NCBI GenBank assembly: GCA_028715885.1
Contig: JAQUQX010000007.1
Coordinates: forward strand, 1-62,579
Length of the DNA: 62,579 nt
Origin: Candidatus Methanoperedens sp.
GTDB lineage: Archaea; Halobacteriota; Methanosarcinia; Methanosarcinales; Methanoperedenaceae
Reading direction: 5' to 3'
Part shown: in pieces, positions 44,894 to 54,514 of the stretch
Layout: each line of letters starts with the position of its first letter
Numbering within the stretch: position 1 is the first letter of the stretch
Position numbers and translations under genes: made by a program
The notes under the pieces: generated by a model
The model's input: the letters and a program-made list of their open reading frames with translations, nothing else
What the model was told of the DNA's origin: nothing
Database searches by the model: none

Positions 44894-46708
44894 ATGTGCG
44901 GCATAGTGGGTTATGTTGGAAAAAAGCAGGCGACTCCGATTATCCTGGATGCATTAAAGAGGCTTGAGTACAGGGGTTATGATTCTGCCGGGCTTGCAGT
45001 GCTGGCAAACGGGGGTATAGAGGTACATAAAACAGAAGGGAAAATTTCAGACCTTGAGGCAACACTCCCTGATATCAAAGGGTTATACGGCATCGGTCAT
45101 ACGCGTTGGGCAACGCAGGGAGCACCAAACACGATAAATGCGCACCCGCATGTTTCGGGCAATATAGCAGTTGTTCACAACGGCATCATCGAGAACTACC
45201 AGGAATTGTATGATGAGCTAAAAGGCGATGGATACGAATTTGTCTCAGAGACCGATACCGAGGTGCTGGCGCACCTGGCTCACAAATACTATAAAGGTAA
45301 CCTCGTTGCCGCTGTCATAGAAGGGCTTAAAAGGGTTAAAGGCACGTATGCGGCAGCATTTTTATGTGGGGATTTAAATCAGGTGGTTGCAGCCCGAAAG
45401 GACAGCCCGCTTGTGGCAGGCATAGGAAACGGCGAGAATTTTATTGCCTCGGATGTTACTGCATTTTTGAAATATACCCGCAACGTTGTATATATGCATG
45501 ATTTTGAGCTGGTCTCGTTGTCTTCGAAAAAGATTGAGTTTTTTGATTTTGACGGGAATCCTATCGAAGAGAGCATAGAGTCAATCGAATGGAATATAGA
45601 GGCGGCAGAGAAGTCAGGGTATCCGCATTTCATGTTAAAAGAGATTCATGAGCAGGCAACATCAGTCCATGACACCATGCTTGGACGGATATCCGAGCTT
45701 ACCGGCGATGTCGTGCTTGGAGAGGTCAAACTTTCCAAGGAAGAAATCCGGAAGCTTGAGCGGGTTGTTATCATAGCCTGCGGGACTTCGTATAATGCGG
45801 GGCTTCTTGGCAAATATCTGTTTGAAGGGCTGGCAGGCATTCATACGGATGTGGATATAAGTTCGGAATTCAGGTATTCGAATCCTGTTCTGGGTGACTC
45901 CACGCTTGTTATTTCAATATCCCAGTCGGGCGAGACGGCTGATACTATTGCCGCAACCAAGGAAGCCAAGACCTACGGCTGCCGGACTCTTGCGGTCACG
46001 AACGTGGTAGGCACCACTCTTTCCCGCGAAGTCGAAAACATCGTTTATACGAGGGCAGGTCCTGAAATCGGGGTTGCCGCAACCAAGACCTTTACCTCAC
46101 AGCTTATTACCCTGTATTTGCTGGCTGTGCATTTTGCGCGGATACGGAAAAAAATGGATGTTGACATGTCAAAGCGTTTGCTTGTCTCATTGAAACAACT
46201 GCCGGGTATGATACAGCAGATTCTTAACAACAGGGAGTCAATCCGAAAACAGGCGGTACGTTTTTCAACGGCGCGGGACTATTTCTTTCTGGGCAGGTCA
46301 CTGAATTATCCCATTGCTCTTGAGGGGGCGCTAAAATTGAAAGAGATTTCTTATATACATGCCGAAGGCTACGCGGCAGGTGAGCTAAAACACGGTCCTC
46401 TTGCGCTCATATCAAAGGATACGCCTGTGGTTGCGCTTGCTACAAGGGCATCCACATACGATAAGATGCTGAACAATATCAAAGAAGTAAAAGCAAGAGG
46501 CGCGCCTGTTCTGGCTATCGCGGGCATGGATGACACGGAGATAGGGAAATACGTCGATGCGGTAATAAGAGTGCCTGTAACAGTCGAATTGTTATATCCT
46601 GTTCTTTCCTCGGTGGTGGTGCAACTTCTTGCTTACTACACTGCGGATGCTCTCGGCTGCCCCATCGATAAGCCCAGAAACCTGGCAAAAAGCGTAACGG
46701 TGGAATGA
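44894..46708 (+). CDS. glmS: Glutamine--fructose-6-phosphate aminotransferase (isomerising)
   Basis: A 604-residue GlmS: Cys2 nucleophile in [32 protein letters not shown] in the glutaminase domain; two SIS domains with [12 protein letters not shown] and [35 protein letters not shown]; and the conserved C-terminal [11 protein letters not shown]. It converts fructose 6-phosphate and glutamine to glucosamine 6-phosphate, the first committed step to UDP-GlcNAc. It lies 6 nt after the first GlmU-like gene and overlaps glmM by 4 nt. No glmS ribozyme-like sequence is visible in the short gap. Confidence 0.95.
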   Translation: MCGIVGYVGKKQATPIILDALKRLEYRGYDSAGLAVLANGGIEVHKTEGKISDLEATLPDIKGLYGIGHTRWATQGAPNTINAHPHVSGNIAVVHNGIIENYQELYDELKGDGYEFVSETDTEVLAHLAHKYYKGNLVAAVIEGLKRVKGTYAAAFLCGDLNQVVAARKDSPLVAGIGNGENFIASDVTAFLKYTRNVVYMHDFELVSLSSKKIEFFDFDGNPIEESIESIEWNIEAAEKSGYPHFMLKEIHEQATSVHDTMLGRISELTGDVVLGEVKLSKEEIRKLERVVIIACGTSYNAGLLGKYLFEGLAGIHTDVDISSEFRYSNPVLGDSTLVISISQSGETADTIAATKEAKTYGCRTLAVTNVVGTTLSREVENIVYTRAGPEIGVAATKTFTSQLITLYLLAVHFARIRKKMDVDMSKRLLVSLKQLPGMIQQILNNRESIRKQAVRFSTARDYFFLGRSLNYPIALEGALKLKEISYIHAEGYAAGELKHGPLALISKDTPVVALATRASTYDKMLNNIKEVKARGAPVLAIAGMDDTEIGKYVDAVIRVPVTVELLYPVLSSVVVQLLAYYTADALGCPIDKPRNLAKSVTVE

Positions 46709-48003
46709 TTATGTTATTCGGTTCATCAGGAATAAGAGGTCTTGCAAACAAGGAAATAACGCCGCAGCTTGCGCAGAAGGTCGGACTGGCTGTCGGCTCG
46801 CTGCATAATTCGTGCGTGATAGGGCGTGACCCAAGGACGTCGGGCGAAATGATAGAGCATGCCCTTATTTCAGGTTTATTATCCGCGGGATGCCGCGTCA
46901 CACGCGTGGGGATGGTGTCCACTCCCACGCTTGCTTTTGCAGCGAGGAAATATGATTGCGGCGTGATGGTAACCGCCTCGCACAATCCGCCGGAATACGG
47001 GGGCATAAAGCTGTGGAACAGGGACGGGATGGCGTTTGACAGCCGGCAACAGGAACAAATTGAATCCATAATAGAAAAAAGCGGCTGGAAGACTGCAGAG
47101 TGGAGCCGCATAGGCAGGGTAAACGAGACGTCTGCGGTCGAAGAACATGCTGATATGATTCTCGGGAAAGTGGGCGCAGCGTCATTGAAAGTCGTGGTTG
47201 ATTGCGGATGCGGAGCAGCCTCTACCATCACCCCGTATGTATTAAGGCGCATGGGCTGTAGTGTGATAACCCTTAATTCGCAGCCTGACGGCTTCTTCCC
47301 GGCTAGGAACCCGGAACCTGTTGAGAAGAATCTTGAAATGTTGAAAAAAGCCACTGTTGCCTTTGGCGCGGAGCTCGGGATAGCTCACGACGGGGATGCG
47401 GACAGGATGATGGCAATCGATGGCAGCGGCAGGTTTGTGGAAGGCGATAAACTCTTGGCTTTATTTGGGCTTCGCGAAGCGAAAAAAAGCATTGCTGTAC
47501 CTGTGGATACCTCGATAATGGTAGATGACGTCCTGAAGGGGAGAAAGATATACAGGACGCGTGTTGGCGATGTGTATGTGGCGGAAGAATTAAAAAAGAG
47601 AAACGCGGATTTTGGAGGCGAGCCTTCTGGAAGCTGGATTTTCCCAAAGATTTCCCTTTGCCCTGATGGAATATATGCGGCAGCACGGCTTGTGGAAATC
47701 GTGGAAAACGAAGGAAAGCTGGAGGCTCTGATAGACGGATTCCCGTCCTACCCACTGGTGAGGGGCGCAGTGCCGTGCGGTAATGAAAGGAAAGAGAATG
47801 CCATGAGGAAAATCGGTATTAAGCTAAAGAAAATGGGTGACACAAGCAGCATTGATGGTATCAGGGTTGACACCGGAAATGGATGGATACTTGTGCGCCC
47901 CAGCGGAACCGAGCCAAAGATACGGATAACTGCCGAGGCGCGAAGAGGCGTGGACGAACTTTATGCAAAAGCAGAAAAAATAGTCAAAGAGGCGGTATCA
48001 TGA
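46705..48003 (+). CDS. glmM: Phosphoglucosamine mutase / phosphohexomutase
   Basis: A 432-residue alpha-D-phosphohexomutase: catalytic Ser92 in [11 protein letters not shown], metal loop [10 protein letters not shown], sugar-binding [10 protein letters not shown], and the phosphate-binding loop [11 protein letters not shown] near the C-terminus. The GEPSG sugar loop fits the PMM/PGM-like archaeal mutases; glmS next door supports glucosamine phosphate as substrate. ATG overlaps the glmS stop. Its own stop overlaps the ATG of a small leader frame (48000-48116) leading into the second GlmU-like gene. Confidence 0.92.
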   Translation: MIMLFGSSGIRGLANKEITPQLAQKVGLAVGSLHNSCVIGRDPRTSGEMIEHALISGLLSAGCRVTRVGMVSTPTLAFAARKYDCGVMVTASHNPPEYGGIKLWNRDGMAFDSRQQEQIESIIEKSGWKTAEWSRIGRVNETSAVEEHADMILGKVGAASLKVVVDCGCGAASTITPYVLRRMGCSVITLNSQPDGFFPARNPEPVEKNLEMLKKATVAFGAELGIAHDGDADRMMAIDGSGRFVEGDKLLALFGLREAKKSIAVPVDTSIMVDDVLKGRKIYRTRVGDVYVAEELKKRNADFGGEPSGSWIFPKISLCPDGIYAAARLVEIVENEGKLEALIDGFPSYPLVRGAVPCGNERKENAMRKIGIKLKKMGDTSSIDGIRVDTGNGWILVRPSGTEPKIRITAEARRGVDELYAKAEKIVKEAVS

Positions 48004-48116
48004 AAAACTTTAAGAAAGTTTTATCAAAAACTGTTGCGTCAATTTACACCGCACACACGTATGGCTTCGCCATACGTGGATTCATAAAGCGAGGTGTCGC
48101 TTTATGCAAGCTATAG
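48000..48116 (+). CDS. 38-codon leader ORF bridging glmM and the second GlmU-like gene
   Basis: ATG at 48000 overlaps the glmM stop (ATGA), with GAGG shortly upstream. The frame encodes 38 mostly basic residues beginning [10 protein letters not shown] and ending KRGVALCKL, and stops 13 nt inside the next gene. It runs through three hairpins (48004-48105), so its translation would open the structure that covers the start of the downstream gene. No similarity to a known protein is apparent. It could equally be chance reading of a structured spacer. Confidence 0.4.
   Translation: MKNFKKVLSKTVASIYTAHTYGFAIRGFIKRGVALCKL
48004..48105 (+). promoter_or_regulatory. Three tandem hairpins; the last covers the ribosome-binding site and start codon of 48104
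   Basis: Hairpin I: AAAACTTT (48004-48011), loop AAG, AAAGTTTT (48015-48022). Hairpin II: CACGTATGGC (48056-48065), loop TTC, GCCATACGTG (48069-48078). Hairpin III: ATAAAGCGA (48084-48092), loop GGTG, TCGCTTTAT (48097-48105). All stems are perfect. Hairpin III contains GAGGTG and the first two bases of the ATG at 48104, so translation initiation would be hindered unless ribosomes reading the leader ORF melt it. Confidence 0.6.
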
Positions 48117-49294
48117 TTCTTGCTGCCGGGCAGGGCACGAGGATGGGACCGCTTACGCAGAATATGCCAAAGGTTATGCTGCCCATTGCAAACGAACCCA
48201 TACTTTCGCATGTGATACTCTCCGCGCGTGATGCGGGAATCAAAGAATTCGTGCTTGTGGTAGGATACCGCGCGGAAGTCGTAAAGCAATACTTCGGAAA
48301 CGGCTCGGAAATGAATGTCAGTATAGAGTACGTTCATCAGGAAAAGCAGATGGGCACAGCCGATGCTATAGGCTGCGCAGAGGAGCATGTTGATGACCGT
48401 TTCCTCGTATTGAACGGGGATATAATTGTCAGCCCGCAGGACGTAAAAAACCTGATTAAGAATAAATCCGATGTGGTTATGGCGGCAATTCAGGTTGAGA
48501 ACCCATCTGAATTCGGGGTTCTTGAGGTGCGCGATAACAGGGTTTTACGGGTAATAGAGAAGCCGAGAAAGCCCCCCACGAATCTTGCAAATGCCGGCAT
48601 ATATATATTTCCGCTTTCGATATTTGAGGCTGTCAGGAGCACCGCGCTGTCTGTAAGGAAGGAATACGAGATAACAGATTCATTGCAGTTGCTCATAAAT
48701 GAAGGCACAAACGTAGGCTATCTTACCGTTTCTGGAAACTGGCTGGATATCGGAAGACCGTGGGACCTTCTGGATGCGAATGAATATTTCCTGTCCCGCA
48801 TGCATCCGCAGGTATCGGGAGAAATCGAACCTCTTGCAACATTGAAAGGAAGCGTTTCGGTGGGAGAGGGGACGGTTATAAGGAACGGCTCATACATCGT
48901 GGGACCGGTTATTATAGGTAAAAACTGCGATATTGGTCCTAACTGCTACATACGCGCAGGTACAAGCATCGGCGATAATGTGCGCATCGGCAACGCGGTG
49001 GAAATCAAGAACAGCATCATAATGAAAGGGACGCATATAGGGCATCTCAGCTATGTGGGCGACAGCATCATCGGGGAGAGGTGCAATTTCGGCGCAGGAA
49101 CCAAGGTGGCAAACCTGAGGCATGACGGCAGGACGATACGCGTGAAACTGAAAGGCACAATTACAGATTCAGGCAGGAGAAAGCTGGGTACGATAATGGG
49201 TGATGATGTCCATACCGGCATTAACTGCATGATAAACGTGGGCGCAGTAGTGGAAAGCGGAACAATGACTGCGCCGGGGGAATTTTTGAAATAG
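48104..49294 (+). CDS. GlmU-like bifunctional sugar-1-phosphate nucleotidylyltransferase (paralogue 2)
   Basis: A 396-residue paralogue of the protein at 43682: [51 protein letters not shown]-type linker (WLDIGRPWDLLDANEYF), then hexapeptide repeats from about residue 245 and a C-terminal GTIMGDDVHTGINCMINVGA. The terminal loop differs from paralogue 1, which suggests different acetyl-acceptor or nucleotide specificity. The start codon lies within a hairpin (see 48004-48105). Fourth gene of the glmS-glmM unit. Confidence 0.85.
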   Translation: MQAIVLAAGQGTRMGPLTQNMPKVMLPIANEPILSHVILSARDAGIKEFVLVVGYRAEVVKQYFGNGSEMNVSIEYVHQEKQMGTADAIGCAEEHVDDRFLVLNGDIIVSPQDVKNLIKNKSDVVMAAIQVENPSEFGVLEVRDNRVLRVIEKPRKPPTNLANAGIYIFPLSIFEAVRSTALSVRKEYEITDSLQLLINEGTNVGYLTVSGNWLDIGRPWDLLDANEYFLSRMHPQVSGEIEPLATLKGSVSVGEGTVIRNGSYIVGPVIIGKNCDIGPNCYIRAGTSIGDNVRIGNAVEIKNSIIMKGTHIGHLSYVGDSIIGERCNFGAGTKVANLRHDGRTIRVKLKGTITDSGRRKLGTIMGDDVHTGINCMINVGAVVESGTMTAPGEFLK

Positions 49295-49772
49295 TGTTAT
49301 TCCAGAGGCAAACCCAGTGCTACGAAGTTCATGAATTAAAGTTCATGCCTTCGTTTTCTGAGTAATCGAGGGCAGGAGTGGAACTTACAAATCCTGCGCC
49401 GCCAGCTACTACGCATTTCATGCCTGCAAAATTGCGCTGACATTACTTATCTCTTCTCCCCAAGCTCAAAGCCCTTCGTCAGCCTACATGCGACCCGTAG
49501 CACTGGCAGGCTTGGCTTGTTTATCTTGTGTCGGGAATAGTAAAATTGGGAGTGCTTCGGTAGAGTATAGGCGCCAAAAATTTAATATTTACGATTTGAT
49601 ACTAATTCCTGTCAATCCTGTCGAAAAATCAGGAAACAGCGGTTGCTTCAGGGAAATATCTGCGTTCATCTGCGGTTCTTTATTTTTATCGATATAAAAT
49701 TGCACTGGAAACATATTGGCGCCACAAACGCCTGATACGCCAATTCAAATACATGAGTGAAAAACTTCACCA
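49295..49772. other. Intergenic stretch without a recognisable gene
   Basis: 478 nt. It begins with a hairpin at 49323-49353 (CGAAG, inner stem CATGAA / TTCATG, CTTCG) followed by TTTTC, which could terminate the glm operon. Near 49658-49676 ATCTGCG occurs twice in ATCTGCGTTCATCTGCGG. A 69-codon plus-strand frame (49488-49697) has no ribosome-binding site and no recognisable domain. No tRNA or other RNA gene was seen. Confidence 0.5.
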
Positions 49773-50180
49773 TCACTTAGTCATTTTTAAGGCTGTCTTC
49801 ATATCTATTGGTTTGATCAGATTTTTAACCGGTTCAAAATGACGGATATCATAAGTAAGAATATGCTTGGCGTTTTCAACTATACCAGTTGCAGCAATCA
49901 GTGAATCAATAGTAGGGATATCATATTTCAGGCGTAGATCACCAGCACGCATTGCTATTCTCTGGGTGACGTTTATAAAAACCAAATTCGTATAAGTTAA
50001 GTCGTTTATTTTGTGCCTGTTCTCTATACCAAGCGTCTTAATCAATTCTGTAAGTGTAACAACTGAAACTATCCCGATAATTTTTTGATCTTTCACTGCC
50101 TGTGCAAGCTCAAGATAAGAACCGCTTTCATATGTGAGAAGTGATGCTATATGCATTGTATCGATCAGAATCTTATTCAT
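49773..50180 (-). CDS. vapC: PIN-domain toxin (VapC family)
   Basis: A 135-residue PIN-domain protein: first acidic residue Asp7 in KILIDTMHIAS, conserved Glu in TLTELIK, YDIPTIDSLIAATG with the third acidic residue, and a final acidic position in LTYDIRHFEPV. A predicted Mg-dependent RNase. The AbrB-type antitoxin gene lies 19 nt upstream in the same direction, the normal VapBC order. The pair lies between the glm operon and nop5. Confidence 0.88.
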   Translation of the reverse strand: MNKILIDTMHIASLLTYESGSYLELAQAVKDQKIIGIVSVVTLTELIKTLGIENRHKINDLTYTNLVFINVTQRIAMRAGDLRLKYDIPTIDSLIAATGIVENAKHILTYDIRHFEPVKNLIKPIDMKTALKMTK

Positions 50181-50199
50181 CTAATCACCTGCTTTGAAA

Positions 50200-50481
50200 T
50201 CATCTTTTCTTAATCTTGATCGCTTCTTCTATGAGCCTTTCCCTCTCTTCATCATCTTTCCGCATCTCTTCTATTTGCTTTCTTACAAATTCCATATCAA
50301 TATCTTTTACCGATCCGACCAATGTTGTAATGTCAACTGTTTTCGGTATCATTTTTATATTTCTATTCTCAACTTCAAGCAGAATTTTATCGCCTTTTTT
50401 AAGCCTAAACATTTTCCTGATTCTGGCAGGTATGATAACCTGTCCCTTTGCGCTCATTGTTATTGTTTCAATGTCTTCCAT
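50200..50481 (-). CDS. vapB: AbrB/MazE-type antitoxin (VapB)
   Basis: A 93-residue protein with an N-terminal swapped-hairpin AbrB domain: ITMSAKGQVIIPARIRKMFRLKKGDKI. The C-terminal half is charged and probably helical (EFVRKQIEEMRKDDEERERL), suitable for wrapping the PIN toxin encoded downstream. AbrB antitoxins usually bind their own promoter; the 210-nt region between this start and nop5 would hold it. ATG at 50481 lies just before an AT-rich stretch on the minus-strand upstream side. Confidence 0.87.
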   Translation of the reverse strand: MEDIETITMSAKGQVIIPARIRKMFRLKKGDKILLEVENRNIKMIPKTVDITTLVGSVKDIDMEFVRKQIEEMRKDDEERERLIEEAIKIKKR

Positions 50482-50690
50482 GTCTTACACCACCTACAAG
50501 TAAGACTACACGAGATATATATTTTATCATAATCTGATCGGGCAAGAGGCGTGGTCTATCTGCTGCAGGATTGGCGAAAAGGAAAAATGAAAATACAACC
50601 TGCGCCAACAAGTTAGACTCGCTCACTGCTGAACTGAAGAAGCTTTAAGTGCAGTAAAAGGTTTAGTACTATCAGGGAAAAGATTAACTT

Positions 50691-51587
50691 GTGCAAGTTA
50701 GAACATGGTTTGGAATATTCACACTCGATAAAGACAGGATAGCCAATGTTGAATTATTCCCAAGGGACATTGATTCCATAACAAAACGGTATGAAGATTC
50801 ATCTTTACTAAGGGGCAAAGTTGCAGGCATAGACCTTCGCGACCTTGCTGTAAAATACGGCTTCGTGGAGTCATACGACGAGTATGACCGCCTGCTTCAT
50901 GAATTCAATATTGCGCTTGCAAAAAGACAAATATCACAGGCTGTAACACCGGACAGGCGGATTATAGCAGCAGTGGAGGCTATTGACGATATAGATGAAA
51001 CTGGAAACATCCTTGGTGAGAGACTGAAGGAATGGTACATGCTGAATTTCAATGAGACTCCCTTGAAAGGCGAAGAACTCGCCAGGCATATAATCAACAT
51101 GAAAAGCACGGAAAAAGCAGACTTAAAGCCCATGCAGAGCCTGGCTGCAAGTCTTATCGGGTTACACGGCACGCGCATTTCCATAGAAGAATACCTGATA
51201 GAAAACATGCCTGCGCTCGCGCCGAATCTGACGAACATCACAGGACACATTCTCGGGGCGCGGTTCCTGAGCCTGACAGGAAGTCTTGAAAGGCTGGCTT
51301 CAATGCCCTCAAGCACGGTGCAGGTAATAGGCGCGGGCAATGCGCTTTTCAAACATTTAAAAGGAAAAGCCCCGTCGCCAAAGCACGGCTTGATTTTCAG
51401 GCATCCGCTTGTAAATACTGCCCCGAAATGGCAGCGCGGGAAGATTGCAAGAGCGCTCGCCTCGAAAATATCGCTCGCTGCGCGGTATGATTGTTACTCG
51501 GGGGAGTTAAAAGAAAGCTTGCTTATTGACCTGAAAGCTAAAGTAAAGTATATAAAGAAACGCGCTACAAAATACGGAAAGTCATAA
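50691..51587 (+). CDS. nop5: Nop5/Nop56-family C/D box RNP core protein
   Basis: A 298-residue archaeal Nop5: central coiled-coil region, then the NOP domain from LAPNLTNITGHILGARFLSLTGSLERLASMP-type motifs (ALAPNLTNITGHILGAR) and PSSTVQVIGAGNALFKHLKG, HPLVNTAPKWQRGKIARALA. It links fibrillarin and L7Ae on box C/D sRNAs that guide 2'-O-methylation. GTG start. The usual downstream partner, fibrillarin, is absent: the next gene is convergent sppA. The lysine-rich tail is short, as in Methanosarcinales. Confidence 0.93.
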   Translation: MQVRTWFGIFTLDKDRIANVELFPRDIDSITKRYEDSSLLRGKVAGIDLRDLAVKYGFVESYDEYDRLLHEFNIALAKRQISQAVTPDRRIIAAVEAIDDIDETGNILGERLKEWYMLNFNETPLKGEELARHIINMKSTEKADLKPMQSLAASLIGLHGTRISIEEYLIENMPALAPNLTNITGHILGARFLSLTGSLERLASMPSSTVQVIGAGNALFKHLKGKAPSPKHGLIFRHPLVNTAPKWQRGKIARALASKISLAARYDCYSGELKESLLIDLKAKVKYIKKRATKYGKS

Positions 51588-51592
51588 AATTG

Positions 51593-52495
51593 TTACGATA
51601 CAGAGAGCATTCGCCCATAAGGGCCGTCAATATAATAGCTTGTGTATCTGGAGATATCCATTTTTTCCCCGCCGAATAACAATCGTGAAAGTGAGGGCTT
51701 ATTTGCATAGGTAACTTCGGGTTTGCCTTCTATCCCGCCAAGTGAAGCAGCAACGTCTATGGCATCATCAAGGCTCCCGAACTCGTCCACAAGCCCCAGC
51801 TCTTTAGCCTTTGCGCCTGTATAGACCCTGCCGTCTGCAAGGTCTTTCACTTTGCTCAAAGAGATATTCCTGTCATCGGCTACCTCCTTCACGAAACGGC
51901 TGTACGCTTCTGCTATGGTCTGATCTGCATACCGTTTTTCCTCATCAGAAAGTCCCCGCCAGTCCCCGCCCATGTCCTTCATCTCGCCAGATTTTGCAAT
52001 ATAGAATGAAGTGCCGTCTTTGTCATAGAATTTTGATCGGTTCTGGAATTCCCATATCACTCCGATGCTGCCCGTAATGGTATCCGGGTTTGCGATTATC
52101 CTGTCGGCAGGGGCGCTGATGTAATATGCAGCGCTGGCTGCCACATCGCCCATGGAAACTACTATGGGTTTTTTAATTTTTTTCATCGCTGATACTATCT
52201 CCTCAGCTGCGGCAGGAGAACCTCCAGGGCTGTTTATCCGCATCACTATGGCTTTAACCCCGTCATCCTCGGACGCATCCTTCAGGCTTTTTGTGATATC
52301 CTCGGACGTTGCGATCCCAAATCCTGTGGGGATGCTGCCAGTGAGCATCACTCCCTGCACGTAGATTACCTCAACCCGGTTTTTTGAAAGACCGAAATCC
52401 TTACCGCCCAGGATTATATAGAAGCTCCCTCCTATAATGGACAGTAAAATAAAAATTGCCGCCAGGTATGTTACTATTTTCTTGTATTCTGCCAT
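51593..52495 (-). CDS. sppA: Signal peptide peptidase SppA
   Basis: A 300-residue membrane-anchored serine protease: one N-terminal transmembrane helix (residues 8-30), INSPGGSPAAAEEI, nucleophile Ser121 in GDVAASAAYYIS and general-base Lys173, with the 52-residue spacing known from Bacillus SppA. It degrades released signal peptides at the membrane. Convergent with nop5 (5-nt gap). Independent of its neighbours in function as far as can be seen. Confidence 0.92.
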   Translation of the reverse strand: MAEYKKIVTYLAAIFILLSIIGGSFYIILGGKDFGLSKNRVEVIYVQGVMLTGSIPTGFGIATSEDITKSLKDASEDDGVKAIVMRINSPGGSPAAAEEIVSAMKKIKKPIVVSMGDVAASAAYYISAPADRIIANPDTITGSIGVIWEFQNRSKFYDKDGTSFYIAKSGEMKDMGGDWRGLSDEEKRYADQTIAEAYSRFVKEVADDRNISLSKVKDLADGRVYTGAKAKELGLVDEFGSLDDAIDVAASLGGIEGKPEVTYANKPSLSRLLFGGEKMDISRYTSYYIDGPYGRMLSVS

Positions 52496-52586
52496 TATCC
52501 GAAAAATGTGATTATATCAGCAAATAGTTATCCCTAAACCGATACCCCGGTTTACGTGGTGTTGGGGTATGCTCGGGATTTCTTGT

Positions 52587-54296
52587 TTACTCTTCAAGAC
52601 AGCTTGTAAGATACCGTGCATTGCTGGCTTTGATAAACTCATTGCAAACATCCCTGGGATTCCCGTCATGGATGATGTGCCCTTTATCTATCAATATTGC
52701 CCTCTGGGCAACCTCTTTTATGAAATCAACATGATGACTGATAAATATAATAGTAGTATTGAACTTCCTATTGATATTTTTCAGGGAATTGGCAACATCG
52801 CGTAGCGTTATCGGGTCAAGGTCGCCAAAGGGTTCATCCAGCAACAGGATTGACGGTTTGGAAGCAAGGGCAAGGGAAAGAGCGGCTCTTACATTCTCAC
52901 CGCCGCTTATCTGATACGGTTTGACGTCAAGAATGCCCAGTGGCAAATCCACAGCCTCAAAGATGGGTTTTGCGAAATTCAGCACTTCTGTAAGCGGATA
53001 GCTCGGGAAAAGTACTCCAAGGATAGCGGGCGTATAACCCATTTTAGCAAGCGTTTCTTTTGAATTCTCTTCGGGCATGTCTGTCATCTTATACAACTCA
53101 TCAAGGTCTATATCAGATATGCCGAGTTCCTTGGCACGCTTTCTTGATTCTTCTATAACATTTTGACCCTTCACCCCGAGTTTGTACGCAAGCTGTTGTT
53201 TTATTGTTGAATGCGGTGAAAGCGCGAACTCCTGGTACATTATACTTGTAATCCTTCTAACTTCCATTCGCTTCGGGGAATACGTGGACATTTCAACCCA
53301 GTCATTATCAACCTTGAATTCGATATCGCCTTCATCAGGAAATACAAGTCCATCCATGGCGTGAAGAAGCGTGGTCTTTCCCGCCCCGCTAGGACCTATT
53401 AATGCAACAATCTCGCCCTGTTTGAATTCAAGGTTAATGTTGTCAAGGTCAAGCACTTCGCCCTGCCTGATAAGCCAGTACCTTTTGGAGAGGTTGGTTA
53501 CCTTGATTACCGTTTCATCAGATTTGCGTATGGGCATTGGAACGGCAGGTTTCATTTTCTTAACGAATTTCTTTATTACGTCTTCAGGCGCGCCTTCCTC
53601 TATTATTTTCCCGTTTTCAAGCCAGAGGACGCGGTGAGCCAGGTAGGAATGTACTTCAGGCAGGTGGGAGACTACAAGGGTCTTTAGTTTTAATGTTTCA
53701 TTCACATTCTTTATTGTGTCAAGAACCCCCTGTTTAGTGGCAGGACACGTCATCGTGGCTGGTTCGTCCAGAAGAAGGAGATGAGGATTCGCCGCAAGTT
53801 GCCTTGCGATTAATAATCTCTGCTTCTCCCCTCCGCTCAATACGGATGAAAAATGTTCTGCTTTGGAATCAAGATTTACAAGTTTTAAATACTCAATACT
53901 TTTTTCATACAATTCATCGTAATACGGAGAATCCCTATCAGGCAGCACCTCATACCCGAACTTTTCGGCATAAAGGCGCCTGAGAACGTTTTCATAAGTG
54001 GCGCCCGACCACAACCCGAAATTTCTCTGAAGATGAATGGCAGTCATTCTATTGAGTTTCTTGAGATCATCATACGAAGCGCCGGGTTTAACCTTAAAAC
54101 CATCAATCTCAAAACTGCCATCGTTGAACGGCTCAATGCCGCGCAAGACTTTCAGAATGGTTGATTTTCCCCCGCCGCTTCTCCCTATGATGCCCAGGAT
54201 TTCGCCGTCTTTTATATCGAAACTTATTCCATTCAGGACTCTGATTGTATCAGAATCGATTACATAGTCTTTAACCAGATTATTGACTTTCAGCAT
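52587..54296 (-). CDS. atwA: Methyl-coenzyme M reductase system component A2 (AtwA), tandem ABC ATPase
   Basis: About 569 residues with two ABC domains: first Walker A GRSGGGKST (residues 38-46), signature LSGGEKQRLLIA, and an unusual Walker B context LLLLDEPATMTCPATK that is characteristic of component A2; second Walker A GPSGAGKTT, ISGGENVRAAL, LLLDEPFGDLDP. A2 takes part in ATP-dependent activation of methyl-coenzyme M reductase, so the host has or had MCR. A longer frame starts 48 nt upstream, but ATG 54296 has GGAG at good spacing. Divergent from the TPR gene. Confidence 0.9.
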   Translation of the reverse strand: MLKVNNLVKDYVIDSDTIRVLNGISFDIKDGEILGIIGRSGGGKSTILKVLRGIEPFNDGSFEIDGFKVKPGASYDDLKKLNRMTAIHLQRNFGLWSGATYENVLRRLYAEKFGYEVLPDRDSPYYDELYEKSIEYLKLVNLDSKAEHFSSVLSGGEKQRLLIARQLAANPHLLLLDEPATMTCPATKQGVLDTIKNVNETLKLKTLVVSHLPEVHSYLAHRVLWLENGKIIEEGAPEDVIKKFVKKMKPAVPMPIRKSDETVIKVTNLSKRYWLIRQGEVLDLDNINLEFKQGEIVALIGPSGAGKTTLLHAMDGLVFPDEGDIEFKVDNDWVEMSTYSPKRMEVRRITSIMYQEFALSPHSTIKQQLAYKLGVKGQNVIEESRKRAKELGISDIDLDELYKMTDMPEENSKETLAKMGYTPAILGVLFPSYPLTEVLNFAKPIFEAVDLPLGILDVKPYQISGGENVRAALSLALASKPSILLLDEPFGDLDPITLRDVANSLKNINRKFNTTIIFISHHVDFIKEVAQRAILIDKGHIIHDGNPRDVCNEFIKASNARYLTSCLEE

Positions 54297-54362
54297 TGAA
54301 GATTCTCCAAAACATGCAGCAATTAATAATTTGTAATAATGCATTTTCGTAATGTTTGACCG

Positions 54363-54447
54363 TCTATATATTCTTGTTGGTTAACCGGTTAAAAATGGTT
54401 TTGTTTTTATTTTCATTTTCACAATGCAGGTATAGAAAGATTTATAC
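54363..54447. promoter_or_regulatory. Divergent promoter region with 12-bp palindrome
   Basis: TCTATATATTC at 54363-54373 reads on the minus strand as a TATA-like box about 70 nt before atwA. TTTATAC at 54441-54447 is a TATA-like box about 70 nt before the TPR gene. Between them lies the perfect palindrome TTAACCGGTTAA (54381-54392), a candidate operator. Confidence 0.45.
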
Positions 54448-54514
54448 TGTAAAAAAATACTATAAAAAAGAACATATTTACAGGATTATGGATTTGAGAT
54501 TGAGGTAATAATAC

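Noticed and set aside
49488-49697. 69-codon plus-strand frame in the glm-vapBC gap
   Set aside because: No ribosome-binding site, no domain, and it includes a simple ATCTGCG direct repeat; more likely non-coding.
50545-50650. Short frame before nop5 ending in LDSLTAELKKL
   Set aside because: Only a TTG could start it, giving 24 residues; no ribosome-binding site and no recognisable similarity.
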